A DNA stretch of 64,000 nt from Circinella umbellata (Eukaryota; Mucoromycota; Mucoromycetes; Mucorales; Lichtheimiaceae): the NCBI GenBank assembly GCA_025093555.1, contig JAIWNF010000072.1:1-64000 (forward strand), written 5' to 3'. A program made the position numbers and the translations under genes. Within the stretch, counting starts at the first letter, position 1, and every line of letters begins with the position of its first letter. Below are positions 62,441 to 64,000 of the stretch, piece after piece. The notes under the pieces are model-generated. The model was not told the origin of the DNA. It saw only the letters and a program-made list of their open reading frames with translations, and ran no database searches.

Positions 62441-62883
62441 AATAAAAAGACGTGGGAGAAAAAACAGAAGGAAGAAATCCTAATGCCAGGAGAAAATATA
62501 ATGGAGAGTTCATGGTTGCGTGTGTGGAGATGAAAATTCTACTTATGTTACTGCTACCAAGAACATTGTTAACAATCGGACCATTAATAATGAATCTACC
62601 ATTAGTCGAACTACTGCCATTGAATCCAGTGCTATGGAATCGAGTTTATTTGAAGTGATAAGTACGTCTTCGAAAGTGTTAACTGTAGCTGCAATAGAAT
62701 TTAGTATTAACAGATCCAAATTCTATTATAGCACTACAAACATTTACAGATAGCAGCAGCAGCAATGATAATCTCCTTGAAGACATTCAAAATACATGTA
62801 CCATTTGTGACACCTTTGAGTGTAAAGGGAACAAAAAAGTAAAACACAACACTCTCTGTGGCAAAATGGATGTCGAACAATAA
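62441..62883 (+). pseudogene. Cys-containing fragment upstream of nuclease-like copy 8
   Basis: Open pieces in two frames: one with VCGDENSTYVTATKNIVNNR up to a Ser/Thr-rich stretch, and one at about 62770-62883 reading DIQNTCTICDTFECKGNKK and on to HNTLCGK, then a stop. The C-x2-C-x5-C spacing could be part of a metal-binding knuckle. Its relation to the downstream nuclease-like copy is unknown. Confidence 0.3.
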
Positions 62884-63186
62884 TATTTAGTTACTTCAAC
62901 AATATAATTTGGTCAAATATTATATTTACAGTAAGTATGACAAATAGCTAGTTATTATTATCATTTTATTTTTTTAGTAGTTATAAGTTCCAACCCATAT
63001 ATAAAATACAATTAATCATTTTACAATAGAATAATCTCGCTACTAGGGTCATCATTTCCTAATTGAGAACAATTAATTTTTTTTGCCTCATACATGTTAT
63101 CCGGGCCAAAATATCCACTGTAAGTTAAAATTTAGATCTTCAGCTGTAAAAAAAACTAAACTAATTGAAATATAATATAATTATAG

Positions 63187-64000
63187 CTGAACATGAAGAC
63201 TTTAATGTACTTTCGAAATGGAAGCCGGGTACAGATCTTATGAATAAGTTGTTGCTAAGCGAACCGAAAATCATAAATCTTATTGTTCGCTCTTTAGTTG
63301 GTAATGTACAAATATATTTTATTACCTGTTTGAGTATATTGCATTTATCTAACATACAAGTCGTTTATAGGTGCTGATGCTCCCCCTGATAGCTACTCTG
63401 TAGCTCAAACTGAATGGCCTGATGGGAGCAGGTCCGATATGCTTTACGTATCGCAAATCGACACTTTACCCCCAATCTTGATTGAATGCCAATACTATGT
63501 CAATCAAGATTTTATGCTTCGACTTATCCAATACGCATCCAACGTTTATAGGCGTTACAAAATGATGCCTATCGTATTAGCGATTGTGACAAAATCTTTC
63601 TCAAAAGCAAAATTCCAAGATGAATTTACCACTAGCAAAGACGGATTCCTTCTCGGTGCAGACTGTAAATTCTGGGCCAAAAAATGTTTTCTCTTAACTG
63701 CTGATGCAGTATCAAACCATTTTCAACAAGAAACATTGAATCCAATGGCTGCTTTAGGGTGACTTTCACTGCAAAAAAAAAAAGTAGAGTATTACAATTG
63801 TGACCAACCAAAAAATTCCTTTGAATTGACATTTATGAAACAAGTCATTGAAAAGACTGGTGCATTTGATTTTATTCATACAAGGATACGCAGTCATTTG
63901 ACGGGGGTCGTCAACAAAAACTAGATATTTTATTAAAGATTGCTGGTCAATCACATATACTACTTTATCAACAAAATACACCGTCCACAATACAACCCAC
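63187..64000 (+). pseudogene. Nuclease-like family copy 8, running off the right edge
   Basis: Exon 63187-63300 (114 bases, same length as the matching exon of copy 1) and exon from 63371, separated by an intron at the same position (after LVG). The core has Asp in GSRSDMLYV, then PPILIECQYYVNQDF (E-x-Q intact) and MMPIVLAIVTKSF, i.e. the full predicted PD-(D/E)XK-like pattern. Further on come FWAKKCFLLTADAVSNHFQQ and ETLNPMAALG. A stop at 63760 after a one-base shift, and another shift near 63890, break the frame, which then stays open (LDILLKIAGQSHILLYQQ) to the edge. An upstream exon probably ends at 63120 (GTAAGT donor). Confidence 0.65.

Overview
The window looks like nuclear DNA from an early-diverging filamentous fungus, most likely a mucoralean (Mucoromycota). 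It is AT-rich, genes carry many short introns (mostly GTAAGT/GTATGT donors and TAG acceptors), and long homopolymers fill the spacers. It encodes a Rab2 GTPase and a TDRD3-like OB-fold protein, both absent from budding yeast, and it is littered with DIRS, hAT-like, Crypton and Tc1/mariner-like remnants. No tRNA, rRNA or CRISPR was found. The organism call is inference from gene content; no search was possible.

Layout. 0-19 kb is an accessory, repeat-built block: a broken DIRS-type retrotransposon (about 4.0-7.2 kb) hit by a hAT-like element with a perfect 8-bp target duplication, a second hAT-like element with mismatched flanks, a family of large foldback (palindromic) elements, and five copies of one gene family. 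That family has an N-terminal segment resembling a PD-(D/E)XK nuclease (D...ExQ pattern) and a C-terminal helical module with a W..CY..G...G.F..Y.S...LK..Y pattern. 19.8-49.3 kb is mostly a housekeeping block: TDRD3-like protein, an Srk1/Rck2-type kinase, pyruvate dehydrogenase E1 beta, a PPZ-type phosphatase, a Zds-family protein, a His/Ser-rich unknown, a prolidase, Rab2, proteasome subunit Rpn8 and ribosomal protein S6. A decayed inverted pair of the nuclease-like family sits alone in the 33-38 kb gene desert. 49.6-64 kb is accessory again: an unknown multi-exon family with a truncated duplicate and a diverged paralogue, two MITEs, a dead Tc1/mariner-like transposase, a Crypton fragment, AT-hook and Cys-rich fragments, and an eighth nuclease-like copy running off the end.

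The most interesting theme is this nuclease-like family: eight copies in 64 kb, six of them in three head-to-head inverted pairs, one flanked by inverted arrays of a 9-nt repeat. Nearly all are broken by frameshifts, stops, a microdeletion at the predicted active site, or insertions. This fits a mobile or selfish gene family. The inverted pairs could also give hairpin transcripts; that is speculation.

The core genes are ordinary single-copy cell biology (signalling, mitochondrial metabolism, trafficking, proteasome, ribosome) and do not form a pathway together. Exon boundaries were deduced by hand from reading frame and splice motifs.
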